34,466 nucleotides of DNA from Myxococcales bacterium (GTDB lineage Bacteria; Myxococcota_A; Bradymonadia; Bradymonadales; Bradymonadaceae): contig SLJM01000118.1 in assembly GCA_007135085.1 (NCBI GenBank), forward strand, positions 1-34,466, given 5' to 3'. Position numbers and translations under genes: made by a program. Within the stretch, counting starts at the first letter, position 1; every line of letters starts with the position of its first letter. Shown piece after piece: positions 1 to 8,256 of this stretch. The notes under the pieces were generated by a model. It ran no database searches. It worked only from the letters and a program-made list of their open reading frames with translations, and had not been told where the DNA came from.

Positions 1-1573
1 AATCAAACTCGTCGTCCTGTTCGTCCTTGGCTTCGACCTGCTGGTCCGCGGCCGGTTCGGGGGCGGGTGCGAAGTCGAAATCAAACTCGTCGTCCTGTTC
101 GTCCTTGGCTTCGACCTGCTGGTCCGCGGCCGGTTCGGGAGCGGGTGCGAAGTCGAAATCAAACTCGTCTTCCTTGTCAGCTTCTGCCGACGATGGTTCT
201 CCCCTCCCGAGATTGAGGTCGAAGTCGTCTTGTGCTTTTGGGCCGGTCAACGCTGCTTCTCGCTCGAAACCACTTTGCTTTTGCTCCGGCTGGGACTCTT
301 CGGCGTCACCGGTCAACGGAGGGGGAGCGAAATCAAATTCGGGATCGATCTGGTTGGACGACTCTGGTTCTTCCGATTGAAGTGGGGGAGGTGCAAAATC
401 GAAGTCATCGGCCCCAGCATCGTCGGACGGAGCATCGTCGAGGTGGTCGAATCGGGCCGGATTCGCGACCTCGGCGGTGCCTGGTGCCGGAATTCGATCC
501 TGCGATGAACCTTCGTCTGACCGGTTCGAATCATTTGCTGGATCATCGCCATCGGGGGCTTTGAATTCACGCTTGGTGGGACGGTCGTGGACATCCTTTG
601 GGGCGTCATGCTCCGGTGACTTGACCCCGTAATCCTCCCAGGGAGTCGAGATCGACGAGCCCAGGGCGAAATCAAAATCGGCTTCCTCGTTGACCTCGAG
701 GTTCGGGCGGGGCCCTTCTGAAGTAGGGGCCTCGAGTGGATTTGCCGTTGCTTTGAGGGTTGGCGGCGGGCCGTGGCTGACGCTGGCATCGCTATCGGAG
801 GCGGCACTGGAGGTCGTGCTCAGCGCCCGAAGCTGGGCGGGATCAAATTGTCGAGTCGCTTCGCGGTCGCCGGAGAAGGTGGACGCCGCCTTGTTGACCA
901 CAGGACCGGGCTCGGAGTCGAAATCGTGGTGAAGAGCGGACTCGGCGCTTCGCTGCTGCGTCGTCGATGGGGGTGGCACGGGGGTGTGGTCCGCTCCGAA
1001 GGCGTCTACCACAGGAGGGACGGAGTCCTGGGATTCTGGACCGTTCGTATCGTAGAGGGCGTCCAGTTCGTCCAATTCGTCGGCGTCTTCAAAATTACCA
1101 AAATCGCCGAAATCGTCGAGGTCACCGAAGTCGTCGATCAGTTCCGCACTGGAATCCAGATCGAAGAAGGCTTCGTCCCCCTCGCCGAGATCCTCAAGGT
1201 CATCGAGATCACCAAGGTCATCGAGGTCATCGAGGTCATCGAGGTCATCGAGATCGTCGGCGACACTGATAAAATCAGCGTCGCCGAAGGCGTCGAAGTC
1301 GTCAAAGAGGCCGGCAACTCCATTGTCGCCGTCGGTTTCATTCTCCAGTTGTCGCCGGTGGTCGGCAATCCAACTCTCGAGTTGGTTGAAATGGGCTGGC
1401 TGCGGGCCCTCGGAGAAGGCGGCGATAAGCTCGGCAGATCGATCGTCGTCCAGACCGTTCATGCGCAATACACGCAGGAACGCCAGCACGTCTTCGGGGC
1501 TTCCATTGCCTATGGCCGATTCCAGGGAATCGAGGAAGGTCGTTAATTTTGCGATGTCTCGCTCTTGGCTCAT
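1..1573 (-). CDS. Acidic repeat protein with FDFA motifs (partial, C-terminus beyond window)
   Basis: The minus-strand frame is open from ATG at 1573 to the window edge, at least 524 codons; I checked every triplet and found no stop. I do not recognise a family. Residues about 1-80 are a plausible small helical domain (starting MSQERDIAKLTTFLDSLESA). A strongly acidic stretch rich in DDL and FGD follows (about 85-165), then low-complexity Pro/Ser/Asp sequence. The short motif FDFA recurs, often as FDFAPPPL or FDFDFAPAPEP, and ends in a 26-residue tandem repeat at the window edge. No signal peptide or membrane segment is seen, so it is probably cytoplasmic and largely disordered. It lies 50 bp downstream of a DnaK paralogue on the same strand and is probably co-transcribed with it. 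A role as scaffold, client or co-chaperone of that DnaK is inference. Confidence 0.8.
   Translation of the reverse strand, partial: MSQERDIAKLTTFLDSLESAIGNGSPEDVLAFLRVLRMNGLDDDRSAELIAAFSEGPQPAHFNQLESWIADHRRQLENETDGDNGVAGLFDDFDAFGDADFISVADDLDDLDDLDDLDDLGDLDDLEDLGEGDEAFFDLDSSAELIDDFGDLDDFGDFGNFEDADELDELDALYDTNGPESQDSVPPVVDAFGADHTPVPPPSTTQQRSAESALHHDFDSEPGPVVNKAASTFSGDREATRQFDPAQLRALSTTSSAASDSDASVSHGPPPTLKATANPLEAPTSEGPRPNLEVNEEADFDFALGSSISTPWEDYGVKSPEHDAPKDVHDRPTKREFKAPDGDDPANDSNRSDEGSSQDRIPAPGTAEVANPARFDHLDDAPSDDAGADDFDFAPPPLQSEEPESSNQIDPEFDFAPPPLTGDAEESQPEQKQSGFEREAALTGPKAQDDFDLNLGRGEPSSAEADKEDEFDFDFAPAPEPAADQQVEAKDEQDDEFDFDFAPAPEPAADQQVEAKDEQDDEFD
2..175 (-). repeat. 78-bp tandem repeat (26-residue protein repeat)
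   Basis: Two essentially complete copies (2-79 and 80-157) and the start of a third (from 158) lie in phase with the acidic repeat gene; the array may continue left of the window. Each unit encodes 26 residues containing EFDFDFAPAPEP followed by AADQQVEAK. The copies are nearly identical at the DNA level, which suggests recent duplication or ongoing copy-number change. Confidence 0.9.
1216..1251 (-). repeat. 9-bp tandem repeat encoding DDL units
   Basis: Four perfect copies of GGTCATCGA, flanked by degenerate copies on both sides. On the coding strand they give consecutive Asp-Asp-Leu units in the acidic repeat protein. The unit is a multiple of three, so slippage would change length without breaking the frame. 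Confidence 0.9.
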
Positions 1574-1623
1574 GGCAACGAAACCGGTTTGGACCGGAGC
1601 TTAAAGTCAGTAAAATGGCGGGT

Positions 1624-3435
1624 TTAAATACTCTGGACGGCTGCACGTACCGACTGGAGCAGTTTTTCAAGGTCTTCGCCTGCGCTGGCCAGGCTGTCGG
1701 CATCTCCCGAATCCAGGCAGTTTCGAGCACCGGCAACTACGTCGGCGGCTCGGTCTTTTAGCTTCGCCACCAGGTCCGTATCAGCGCCGCCGTTAGCGAG
1801 TAATTTCTCGACTTCGCGAATGCTCTTGCGGATGCGATCGCGCTGGGATTCCAATTCTTCGCTGCGCTTGAGTTCGACGAGGTAGTCCTCGTTTTCGGAG
1901 ATCATAGCCTCGATCTCGTCCTCGGTCAGACCGCTGGTGGCGGTGACGGTAATCGACTGTTTTTTGCCCGTCTCCATGTCGGTGGCGTGAACGGAGACGA
2001 TGCCGTCGGCGCTGATCTCGAAGGTGACCTCAATCTCCACTTCACCGGCCGGGGCGTGGCGCAGTCCGCTGAGGACGAATTCGCCGAGCAATTCGTTTTG
2101 CTCGGCCCGTTCACTCTCGCCTTGAAGGACGACGATCTTGACCGAGGTCTGACCGTCGCGCACGGTGGTGAAGATATGGCTGTGGCTGGTGGGAATAGTG
2201 GAGTTGGCCTCGATGAGCACTTCGAAACCGCCGCCGTGAACCATGAGCCCCAGGCTGTGAGGGGTGACGTCGAGCAAGAGCACGTCGCCTCGACCTTCGA
2301 CCAGAGCATCTCCCTGGACGGCAGCGCCCAGGGCCACCGCTTCGTCGGGGTGGACCTGTTTGGAAGGGGGCTTTCCGAAATAATCGGCCACATCTTGCTG
2401 GATTCGGGGCATGCGCGTCATGCCACCGACGAGGATCACGTCGTCGATATCTTCGACTTCCAGCCCCGACTCCTGGAGGGTGGCCTGGCAGATTTTGATG
2501 GTGCGTTGGACCAGGTCGATGACCAATTCTTCGAATTTTTCTCGACTCAACGTGGTCTGCAGGTGGAGGGCCTCGCCATTATCCATGCTGTGGATGAAGG
2601 GAAGGCTGATCTCGGTCTCGTCCATGCTGGATAGCTCGATCTTGGCCTTTTCGGCGGCATCTCGCAGACGCTGCAATGCCATCTGATCGTTTCGCAGGTC
2701 GACCCTGTGTTCTCGGGCAAATTCAAAGGCCAAATGTTCGATGATCCGGGCGTCGAAATCCTCGCCGCCCAGGAAGGTGTCGCCCGCCGTGGAGAGGACG
2801 TCGAAGACTCCTTCGTGGATGTCGAGGATCGAGATATCAAAGGTCCCGCCACCGAGGTCGTAGATAGCGACCGTGGCGTCCAGATCCTTTCCGAACCCAT
2901 AGGCCAGCGCTGCGGCGGTGGGCTCGTTGATGATCCGGATGATGTCCAGGCCGGCGATACGGCCGGCGTCTTTGGTGGCCTTGCGCTGGTTGTCGTTAAA
3001 ATAGGCCGGGACGGTGACCACTGCTTTTTCGGGCTCTTCACCGAGGAAGTCCTCGGCGACGATCTTCATCTCCTGAAGGATGATGCTCGAGATCTCGGGC
3101 AGGCTGTATTCTTTGCCTCGCAGCTTGATCCGAGCGTCGTCGTGGGGGCCCTGGATGATCTCGTAGGGGCAGGTCTCGATGCAATGACGGACCTCCGAGG
3201 AGTCCCACTTTCGGCCGATGAGGCGCTTGGCGGCATAGACGGTATGCTCGGCGTTGGTGATGGCCTGGCGTTTGGCCATCTGGCCAACCAGACGGCGCCC
3301 GCTGTCGGTGATGGCCACAGCGCTGGGGGTGGTCTTATAACCGCCCTTATTTGGAATGACCTGAGGGCTTCCCGCCTCGACGACGGCCACACAGGAGTTG
3401 GTGGTGCCCAGGTCGATGCCGATAATGCGTTCCAT
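1624..3435 (-). CDS. dnaK: DnaK/Hsp70-family chaperone paralogue
   Basis: ATP-driven chaperone of 603 residues. The N-terminal nucleotide-binding domain has the phosphate-1 motif [11 protein letters not shown] (6-16), [15 protein letters not shown], the phosphate-2 motif [10 protein letters not shown] and the adenosine motif [10 protein letters not shown]. The interdomain linker VLLLDVTP and a beta substrate-binding domain follow. The helical lid is shorter than in E. coli DnaK (about 638 residues), and the usual acidic EEV-type tail is missing; the protein ends in AAVQSI. The ATG has an AGGA site about 7 bases upstream. It follows a J-domain gene by 101 bp and precedes the acidic repeat gene; no grpE is present. 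Family membership is certain. Whether this is the general housekeeping DnaK or a specialised paralogue is not; context and tail favour a specialised one. Confidence 0.95.
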   Translation of the reverse strand: MERIIGIDLGTTNSCVAVVEAGSPQVIPNKGGYKTTPSAVAITDSGRRLVGQMAKRQAITNAEHTVYAAKRLIGRKWDSSEVRHCIETCPYEIIQGPHDDARIKLRGKEYSLPEISSIILQEMKIVAEDFLGEEPEKAVVTVPAYFNDNQRKATKDAGRIAGLDIIRIINEPTAAALAYGFGKDLDATVAIYDLGGGTFDISILDIHEGVFDVLSTAGDTFLGGEDFDARIIEHLAFEFAREHRVDLRNDQMALQRLRDAAEKAKIELSSMDETEISLPFIHSMDNGEALHLQTTLSREKFEELVIDLVQRTIKICQATLQESGLEVEDIDDVILVGGMTRMPRIQQDVADYFGKPPSKQVHPDEAVALGAAVQGDALVEGRGDVLLLDVTPHSLGLMVHGGGFEVLIEANSTIPTSHSHIFTTVRDGQTSVKIVVLQGESERAEQNELLGEFVLSGLRHAPAGEVEIEVTFEISADGIVSVHATDMETGKKQSITVTATSGLTEDEIEAMISENEDYLVELKRSEELESQRDRIRKSIREVEKLLANGGADTDLVAKLKDRAADVVAGARNCLDSGDADSLASAGEDLEKLLQSVRAAVQSI

Positions 3436-3536
3436 ATGCAGTCCTATAGTGCGTTGACAATGAGCATGTGCTTCGCAGCGGGGAGTAATATTTCTTCAGA
3501 GGAGAAGACGGACCCGTTGCGTCGCCGGTCGCCCCG

Positions 3537-4649
3537 TTAACTCCGAAGGCGATCGATGCGAGCTCTTAGATCGGCGTCGTCCGGTGCCGACTCCAGGGCC
3601 TGTTCGTAATGGTAGATGGCGTCGTCCAACTGTTCTCTTTGTTCATAAACTGCACCCAATAATTTGAGGGCTTCCAGTGAATCGGGCGAGATCTTTTGGG
3701 CCGCTCGTGCAAAAGCGGTAGCGTCTTCCAGGTGATCCGGTTGATCCAGTAATGAGCGGGCAATTCGCAGAGCTACTTGCTCGTCACGCTTTAAGGTCAA
3801 TGCCTTGCGATATTCCTTGAGGGCTGCCGATATATGGCCGTTGTCGAAGGCTTTATCGCCCCGTTGAATGAGCACCTTAAAGGCCATATCCCGTTTGCGG
3901 CTGTCGTTCATCGCCTCACGGGGCTCGCTTCGACGCGATGCCGGCGTCGAGGCCTGCACGGGAGTGGCGTGGCTTTCTCGTCCCCTGGCGAGAATGGCGT
4001 CGTATTCTTTTCGTTTATTCCGATTCGACAGGGTCTGATAGGCCTTGGTCACGCGTTGGAAAATTCGCTCTATCAGGGGCTGAAAATCGCCCAGGATCTT
4101 CTGATAAAACCGATCCGGGTGGTAGCGCTTTGACATCTTAAAATAGGAACCGCGCAACTGGCGGCGTCGAGCGTCGCGCTCCACGCCGAGCAATTGGTAG
4201 TGATCCACCGAGTCGAGCTGAGCGTGGACGAAGATGATCTCCCGTTTGAAGTCGTCGTCGAGCTCCACGGACTGCTCCAGGAGTTCCTGGTCGAATTCGA
4301 AGTCCGAAAAGGGCAGGGGAAACCGACCCTTAATAGAGACTGCAACGTCGCCGTCGTCGTCGCTGTCCGATTCGGTGGTGGTGTCGGCCTTCGACTTGCT
4401 TTGCTCTTGTTCGGTCTCTTCGGCGTTGCTAATGGGTAACTCGATGAGACCGTAACCGTGCAGGTTTTTGACACAGGTCAGGGTTTTGTCTTTTCCCAGA
4501 CCGCTGGTCTTAGCAATCGAATCCACTGTGCTGGACCCATCGATACGAGAGAGGACGAAAAATTCCTCCGGCGTCGGCTGAGCGTTGAGTGACTGTAGAT
4601 CGACGCCCGGAGCCAGCTCGGGAACCCAATTCTCATCGATGTCGACCAT
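3537..4649 (-). CDS. J-domain protein with N-terminal winged-helix-like region and C-terminal TPRs
   Basis: Probable cytoplasmic Hsp40-type co-chaperone of 370 residues. Residues about 25-72 (EEFFVLSRIDGSSTVDSIAK...HGYGLIEL) look like a small winged-helix or PilZ-adjacent module seen in deltaproteobacterial proteins; that resemblance is from memory. An acidic Ser/Glu/Asp linker follows. The J domain spans about 149-218 and carries the essential HPD at 177-179 (YHPDRFY), so it should stimulate Hsp70 ATPase. The C-terminus (about 245-370) is TPR-like helical repeats, ending in DDAIYHYEQALESAPDDADLRARIDRL. No Gly/Phe region or zinc-finger domain is present, so it is not a classical DnaJ. The J domain sits in the middle rather than at the N-terminus. 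The dnaK paralogue follows on the same strand and is the obvious partner. Confidence 0.9.
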   Translation of the reverse strand: MVDIDENWVPELAPGVDLQSLNAQPTPEEFFVLSRIDGSSTVDSIAKTSGLGKDKTLTCVKNLHGYGLIELPISNAEETEQEQSKSKADTTTESDSDDDGDVAVSIKGRFPLPFSDFEFDQELLEQSVELDDDFKREIIFVHAQLDSVDHYQLLGVERDARRRQLRGSYFKMSKRYHPDRFYQKILGDFQPLIERIFQRVTKAYQTLSNRNKRKEYDAILARGRESHATPVQASTPASRRSEPREAMNDSRKRDMAFKVLIQRGDKAFDNGHISAALKEYRKALTLKRDEQVALRIARSLLDQPDHLEDATAFARAAQKISPDSLEALKLLGAVYEQREQLDDAIYHYEQALESAPDDADLRARIDRLRS

Positions 4650-4971
4650 ATGAATGAACCCGTCTCTTGTGGTGGCGGCTCACGCGCTGCCCGAGATCGA
4701 TGAAGCATCGTCGGGCCTCGCCAGGGGACGTTCCAACGGAACGCCTGGAACTCTCGACAAAAGCGAATATCAAAAGCTGTGTGATGCAGTGAACTGCACC
4801 TGTGAGGATACTGCGACTTGGCAGGCAAAGGCAAGGGTTGAGCCGCGCTCCTTTCCTATGCCGACGTGGAGGCCCTGAGACCCGGAAGGTCGGCAATCCG
4901 CACAATACCTTTTGTTACGAAAGTGAAGAAATTTCAAGCCTCCCCGACAAAGATAATTGATCGGCCAGGGG
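4650..4971. other. 322-bp non-coding stretch upstream of the J-domain gene
   Basis: No credible gene or RNA is seen between argD and the J-domain gene, both on the minus strand. The stretch holds three inverted repeats: CGTTCC/GGAACG with a 3-base loop (4729-4743), TGCAGT-GA-ACTGCA (4785-4798) and TGCCGAC/GTCGGCA with a 23-base loop (4859-4895). It is the likely control region for the J-dnaK-acidic protein unit and also the 3' flank of argD. Confidence 0.6.
4766..4793 (-). promoter_or_regulatory. Candidate promoter of the J-dnaK unit
   Basis: On the minus strand, TTCACT (4793-4788) and GATATT (4771-4766) are spaced by 16 bases and match the sigma-70 consensus at four of six positions each. 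The -35 element lies inside the inverted repeat TGCAGT-GA-ACTGCA (4785-4798), a placement typical of a repressor site. Sequence match only. Confidence 0.3.
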
Positions 4972-6171
4972 CTATAACTTCTGGAGAGCCCGCTCCAGAC
5001 GTCGCAGAGCCTGCTCCACGTCGTCTTCACTCACCACCAGGGGGGGCACAAAGCGAAGGGTATTCCCCCCGGCAGAATTGATGAGCAACCCCTCGTCGCG
5101 CGCCAGAGAGACGATTTCACCGGCTTTCTCCCCGCATTCGGCGCCGACCATCAATCCCACGCCGCGTACGTCGCCGATGACATCGTAGGTCTGGGCCAAC
5201 TGGCGCAATCCCCGGCGCAGTTGCTCTCCTCGTTGCTGAGCGTTTTCCAAAAGATTCTGTTCGTCGATCACCTCCAGGACAACTCGTGCTGCCCGTGTGA
5301 CCAGGGGGTTGCCGCCGAAGGTAGAGGCGTGACTTCCCCGCTTGAATCCCTGCCAGACCTCGTCGGTGGCCAAGGTGGCGCCGATGGGCACGCCGCCGCC
5401 GAGGCCTTTGGCCAGAGACATGATATCCGGGGTGACCTCGAAGTGCTGGTAGGCAAAGAGTGAACCCGTTCGCCCCACACCGGTCTGGACTTCGTCAAAG
5501 ATGAGAAGGGCGCCGGTGTCATCGCAGAGTTGGCGTAGGGTCTTCAAAAATTCGGGATCCGCCGGTCGGACCCCGCCTTCGCCCTGAATGGGCTCGACCA
5601 CCACGGCGGCCACGTCGTCGCCCATGCGATCCTCGAGGGCGGAGGCGTCATTAAAGGGGAGGTATTCGAATCCGGGCACCAGGGGAGCAAAGCCGTCGTG
5701 GTATTTGGGCTGGCCCGTGGCGGTGATCGCCGCAAGGGTTCGCCCGTGAAAAGAGGACTTCATCGACAAGATGGTGGTCTTGTCCGGGTTTTCCGCCACT
5801 CGCGATTGATAGCGGCGGGCTAATTTAAAGGCCGTCTCGTTGGCTTCGGCGCCGGAATTGCAAAAGAAGATTCGGTCTGCAAAGGAGCGCTGTGCCAGGG
5901 CCTCCATCAATTCGATCTGCTCCGCCGTATAAAACATATTCGATACATGGAGGAGCCGATCGACCTGGTCATGGAGAGCCTCGGTCAGCCGGGGATGAGC
6001 GTGACCGAGAGAGCATACGGCAATGCCCGCCAGAAAATCGAGATAGCGATTGCCCTTTCGATCGGTGAGCCACACCCCTTCGCCCTGTTCGAAGACGATC
6101 GGCGCCGGGGCATAATTGGGGCTGTTGCGACGATCGCCGATGGCGAGCAACTCATTTTGGTCAGCAGTCAT
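4972..6171 (-). CDS. argD: Acetylornithine aminotransferase (class III PLP aminotransferase)
   Basis: PLP-dependent transfer of an amino group from glutamate to N-acetylglutamate semialdehyde in arginine synthesis; the same enzyme type can serve the lysine route. At 399 residues it has the usual length. Visible motifs are CNSGAEANETAFKLAR (cofactor phosphate binding), SSFHGRT, VVEPIQGEGGV, LIFDEVQTGVGRTG (the Asp contacts the pyridine nitrogen) and the Schiff-base lysine K255 in SLAKGLGGG. The ATG has AAGGA 7 bases upstream. No other arg gene is nearby. ArgD is favoured over ornithine or GABA aminotransferase by the N-terminal sequence and by the phrase THRE-like HASTFGGNPL, but close paralogues cannot be fully excluded. 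Confidence 0.88.
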   Translation of the reverse strand: MTADQNELLAIGDRRNSPNYAPAPIVFEQGEGVWLTDRKGNRYLDFLAGIAVCSLGHAHPRLTEALHDQVDRLLHVSNMFYTAEQIELMEALAQRSFADRIFFCNSGAEANETAFKLARRYQSRVAENPDKTTILSMKSSFHGRTLAAITATGQPKYHDGFAPLVPGFEYLPFNDASALEDRMGDDVAAVVVEPIQGEGGVRPADPEFLKTLRQLCDDTGALLIFDEVQTGVGRTGSLFAYQHFEVTPDIMSLAKGLGGGVPIGATLATDEVWQGFKRGSHASTFGGNPLVTRAARVVLEVIDEQNLLENAQQRGEQLRRGLRQLAQTYDVIGDVRGVGLMVGAECGEKAGEIVSLARDEGLLINSAGGNTLRFVPPLVVSEDDVEQALRRLERALQKL

Positions 6172-6244
6172 GAATCATCCTTGAGAGGCCGAAAATAACG
6201 GCCATGGGGCAATGCGAATTTCGCGGGTCGAAGGCAAAGGGGGC

Positions 6245-7666
6245 TCACAGGATATAGCGGCTCAGATCTTCGTCCTCTAAGATGCCCTCCAGGCGTTGAC
6301 GTACATAATCAGAGGTCACCTCGAATGTGGTGTCCTCTCGATCGGGGGCCTCAAAGGAGAGCAATTCGAAGACTTTTTCCATGATCGTATGAAGTCGTCG
6401 GGCGCCGATATTCTCCAGAGTTTCGTTGACCTTAAAGGCCATGTCGGCCAGGGTGTCGATGGCATCGTCGCCGAAGGTGACTTCGATTCCCTCCGTCTTG
6501 AGCAGCTCCACATACTGGCGGGTCAGGCTATTGCGCGGCTCCGTGAGGATACGCTGAAAGTCGTGCTTGGACAGGCTCTGCAATTCGACGCGGATCGGAA
6601 ACCGGCCCTGCAATTCGGGAATCAGATCCGATGGCTTCGATAGATGGAAGGCCCCGGCGGCGATAAATAAGATGTGGTCCGTCTTGACCACTCCGTATTT
6701 GGTGGTCACCGACGATCCCTCGACGATGGGCAGCAGGTCTCGCTGCACGCCCTCGCGGGAGACGTCGGGGCCCTGCTTGGACTCGCGGCCGGCGATCTTG
6801 TCGACCTCGTCGAGAAAGATGATCCCCGATTGTTGGGTGCGCTTTAAGGCCTCCCTGGTGATCTCGTCCATGTCGATGAGCCGTGAGGCCTCTTCTTTGA
6901 CCAGGGCGCGCATGGCGTCTTCGACCTTGACTCGCTTCCGTTTGCGCCGCTTGGGGAACATATTTCCAAAGACGCTGCCCAGATCCATCTCCTCCATGCC
7001 CTGTTGGCCGGAGAAGACCTCGATGACCGGGTTATGGGAGTCCGTGAGTTCGATCTCGATATATTCGTCGTCGAAGTCGCCGGCACGCAGCCGCTGTCGC
7101 AGCAATTCGCGTTTGTCTTTGGGCGCGTCGTCGCTGTGTTGGACGACGCCGTCATGGCCGACGACGAAGGTCTTTTTCTTGTTGTGGCTATCGTCGAGGG
7201 GAGCCCGTTCGGTGATGGCGCTTTCCAGTTGGTCCAGGATGCGATCTTCGGCGATATCGCGGGCCCGGGATTCGACCTGTTCCTCGGCCTCCGATTTAAC
7301 CAGATTGATACCCAATTCCAGAAGGTCGCGGACCATGCTCTCCACGTCTCGGCCCACATAGCCCACTTCCGTAAATTTGGAGGCCTCCACCTTCAGAAAA
7401 GGTGCCCGGGCCAGGTTGGCCAGGCGGCGGGCGATCTCCGTCTTTCCGACCCCGGTGGGCCCGATCATGATGATATTTTTAGGCATCACCTCGTCGCGCA
7501 GATCCTCGTCGAGTTGACGGCGCCGCCAGCGGTTTCGCAGAGCCACGGCGACGGCTCGTTTGGCGTCTTCCTGGCCGATGATATAGCGATCGAGGGCGGC
7601 CACGATCTCGCGGGGAGTCAGCTGGGCGCCTTTTCGATCGTCCGATCGGGAAGGGGAGTAAGTCAT
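6245..7666 (-). CDS. hslU: HslU, ATPase subunit of the HslUV protease
   Basis: AAA+ unfoldase that feeds substrates into the HslV peptidase ring. I start it at ATG 7666, giving 473 residues. An upstream in-frame extension exists but lies antisense-like across hslV and has no family sequence, so I exclude it. Visible are the N-terminal LTPREIVAALDRYIIGQ, Walker A GPTGVGKT (69-76), pore motif GYVGRD (102-107), a charged I-domain (about 110-245) with a basic PKRRKRKRVK stretch, Walker B FLDEVDK (284-290), and the C-terminal LSRYIL tail that docks into HslV. It follows hslV by 50 bp and is co-transcribed. Confidence 0.96.
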   Translation of the reverse strand: MTYSPSRSDDRKGAQLTPREIVAALDRYIIGQEDAKRAVAVALRNRWRRRQLDEDLRDEVMPKNIIMIGPTGVGKTEIARRLANLARAPFLKVEASKFTEVGYVGRDVESMVRDLLELGINLVKSEAEEQVESRARDIAEDRILDQLESAITERAPLDDSHNKKKTFVVGHDGVVQHSDDAPKDKRELLRQRLRAGDFDDEYIEIELTDSHNPVIEVFSGQQGMEEMDLGSVFGNMFPKRRKRKRVKVEDAMRALVKEEASRLIDMDEITREALKRTQQSGIIFLDEVDKIAGRESKQGPDVSREGVQRDLLPIVEGSSVTTKYGVVKTDHILFIAAGAFHLSKPSDLIPELQGRFPIRVELQSLSKHDFQRILTEPRNSLTRQYVELLKTEGIEVTFGDDAIDTLADMAFKVNETLENIGARRLHTIMEKVFELLSFEAPDREDTTFEVTSDYVRQRLEGILEDEDLSRYIL

Positions 7667-7691
7667 GGGATGTTCCGTCGTTTCAATAGGC

Positions 7692-7712
7692 CGCCCCCAG
7701 GTGGAGGGGGCG
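7692..7712 (-). promoter_or_regulatory. Stem-loop between hslV and hslU
   Basis: CGCCCCC and GGGGGCG form a perfect 7-bp GC-only stem with a 7-base loop, filling most of the 50-bp gap between the two protease genes. There is no T-tract, so it is not a complete terminator. It could tune the HslV:HslU ratio by attenuation or RNA processing; that is inference. Confidence 0.5.
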
Positions 7713-7716
7713 ATGA

Positions 7717-8253
7717 TCAAGCCGATGAAGTGGTGAGTTCTTCGATGGTCAGCGAGTCGTTGGTAAAGACACAGATCTCGGCGGCGATTCGCAGGGATTC
7801 CTCGCAGATGGTGGCGGCGTCCAGATCGGCGTGGCGAAGCATGGCTCGGGCGGCGGCCAGGGCAAAAGATCCACCGGAGCCGATGGCGATGATGCCCTCT
7901 TCGGGCTCGATGACGTCGCCGGTGCCGCTGATGAGCAGCGTCTTTTCGGCGTCGGCGGCCACCAGCAGGGCCTCTAATTTGCGCAACATCCGATCCGTTC
8001 GCCACTCCTTGGCCAGCTCTACGGCGGCCCGGGTCAGGTTGCCGTTGAACTCCTTGAGCCTGGCCTCCAACTTTTCGTAAAGAGTGATGGCGTCGGCCGT
8101 CGATCCAGCAAAGCCGCACAGGACGCGTCCCTCATAGAGGCGGCGCACCTTGCGGGCCGTATGCTTCATCACTACCTTTTCACCCATGGTGACCTGGCCG
8201 TCGCCGGCGACGACGACCTTGTTGCCTTTGCGAACGCTGACGATGGTAGTCAT
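7717..8253 (-). CDS. hslV: HslV, proteasome-like peptidase subunit
   Basis: N-terminal-threonine peptidase of 178 residues, the usual length. The mature protein begins at Thr2 ([10 protein letters not shown]), the catalytic nucleophile. Other family blocks are [34 protein letters not shown] and [16 protein letters not shown]. It works with HslU as an ATP-dependent two-ring protease of the cytoplasm, degrading misfolded or regulatory proteins. It starts 3 bp after the xerC stop codon and lacks a strong ribosome site of its own, which suggests translational coupling to xerC. Confidence 0.96.
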   Translation of the reverse strand: MTTIVSVRKGNKVVVAGDGQVTMGEKVVMKHTARKVRRLYEGRVLCGFAGSTADAITLYEKLEARLKEFNGNLTRAAVELAKEWRTDRMLRKLEALLVAADAEKTLLISGTGDVIEPEEGIIAIGSGGSFALAAARAMLRHADLDAATICEESLRIAAEICVFTNDSLTIEELTTSSA

Positions 8254-8256
8254 AGA

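Noticed and set aside
525-545. T-loop-like GGTTCGAATC suggesting a tRNA
   Set aside because: It lies within the acidic repeat coding frame and no acceptor, D or anticodon stems surround it.
773-1546. Plus-strand open frame of 257 codons with Val/Ile/Glu repeats
   Set aside because: It is the exact antisense of the acidic repeat gene; its repeats are the mirror of the DDL codons, and it has no family resemblance.
4654-4878. Short plus-strand open frame (74 codons) in the gap upstream of the J gene
   Set aside because: No ribosome site, no homology, and it crosses the inverted repeats and the probable promoter.
7667-8119. N-terminal extension of hslU by 151 codons
   Set aside because: It overlaps hslV in another frame, is Arg/His-rich without homology, and the HslU family begins at the ATG at 7666.
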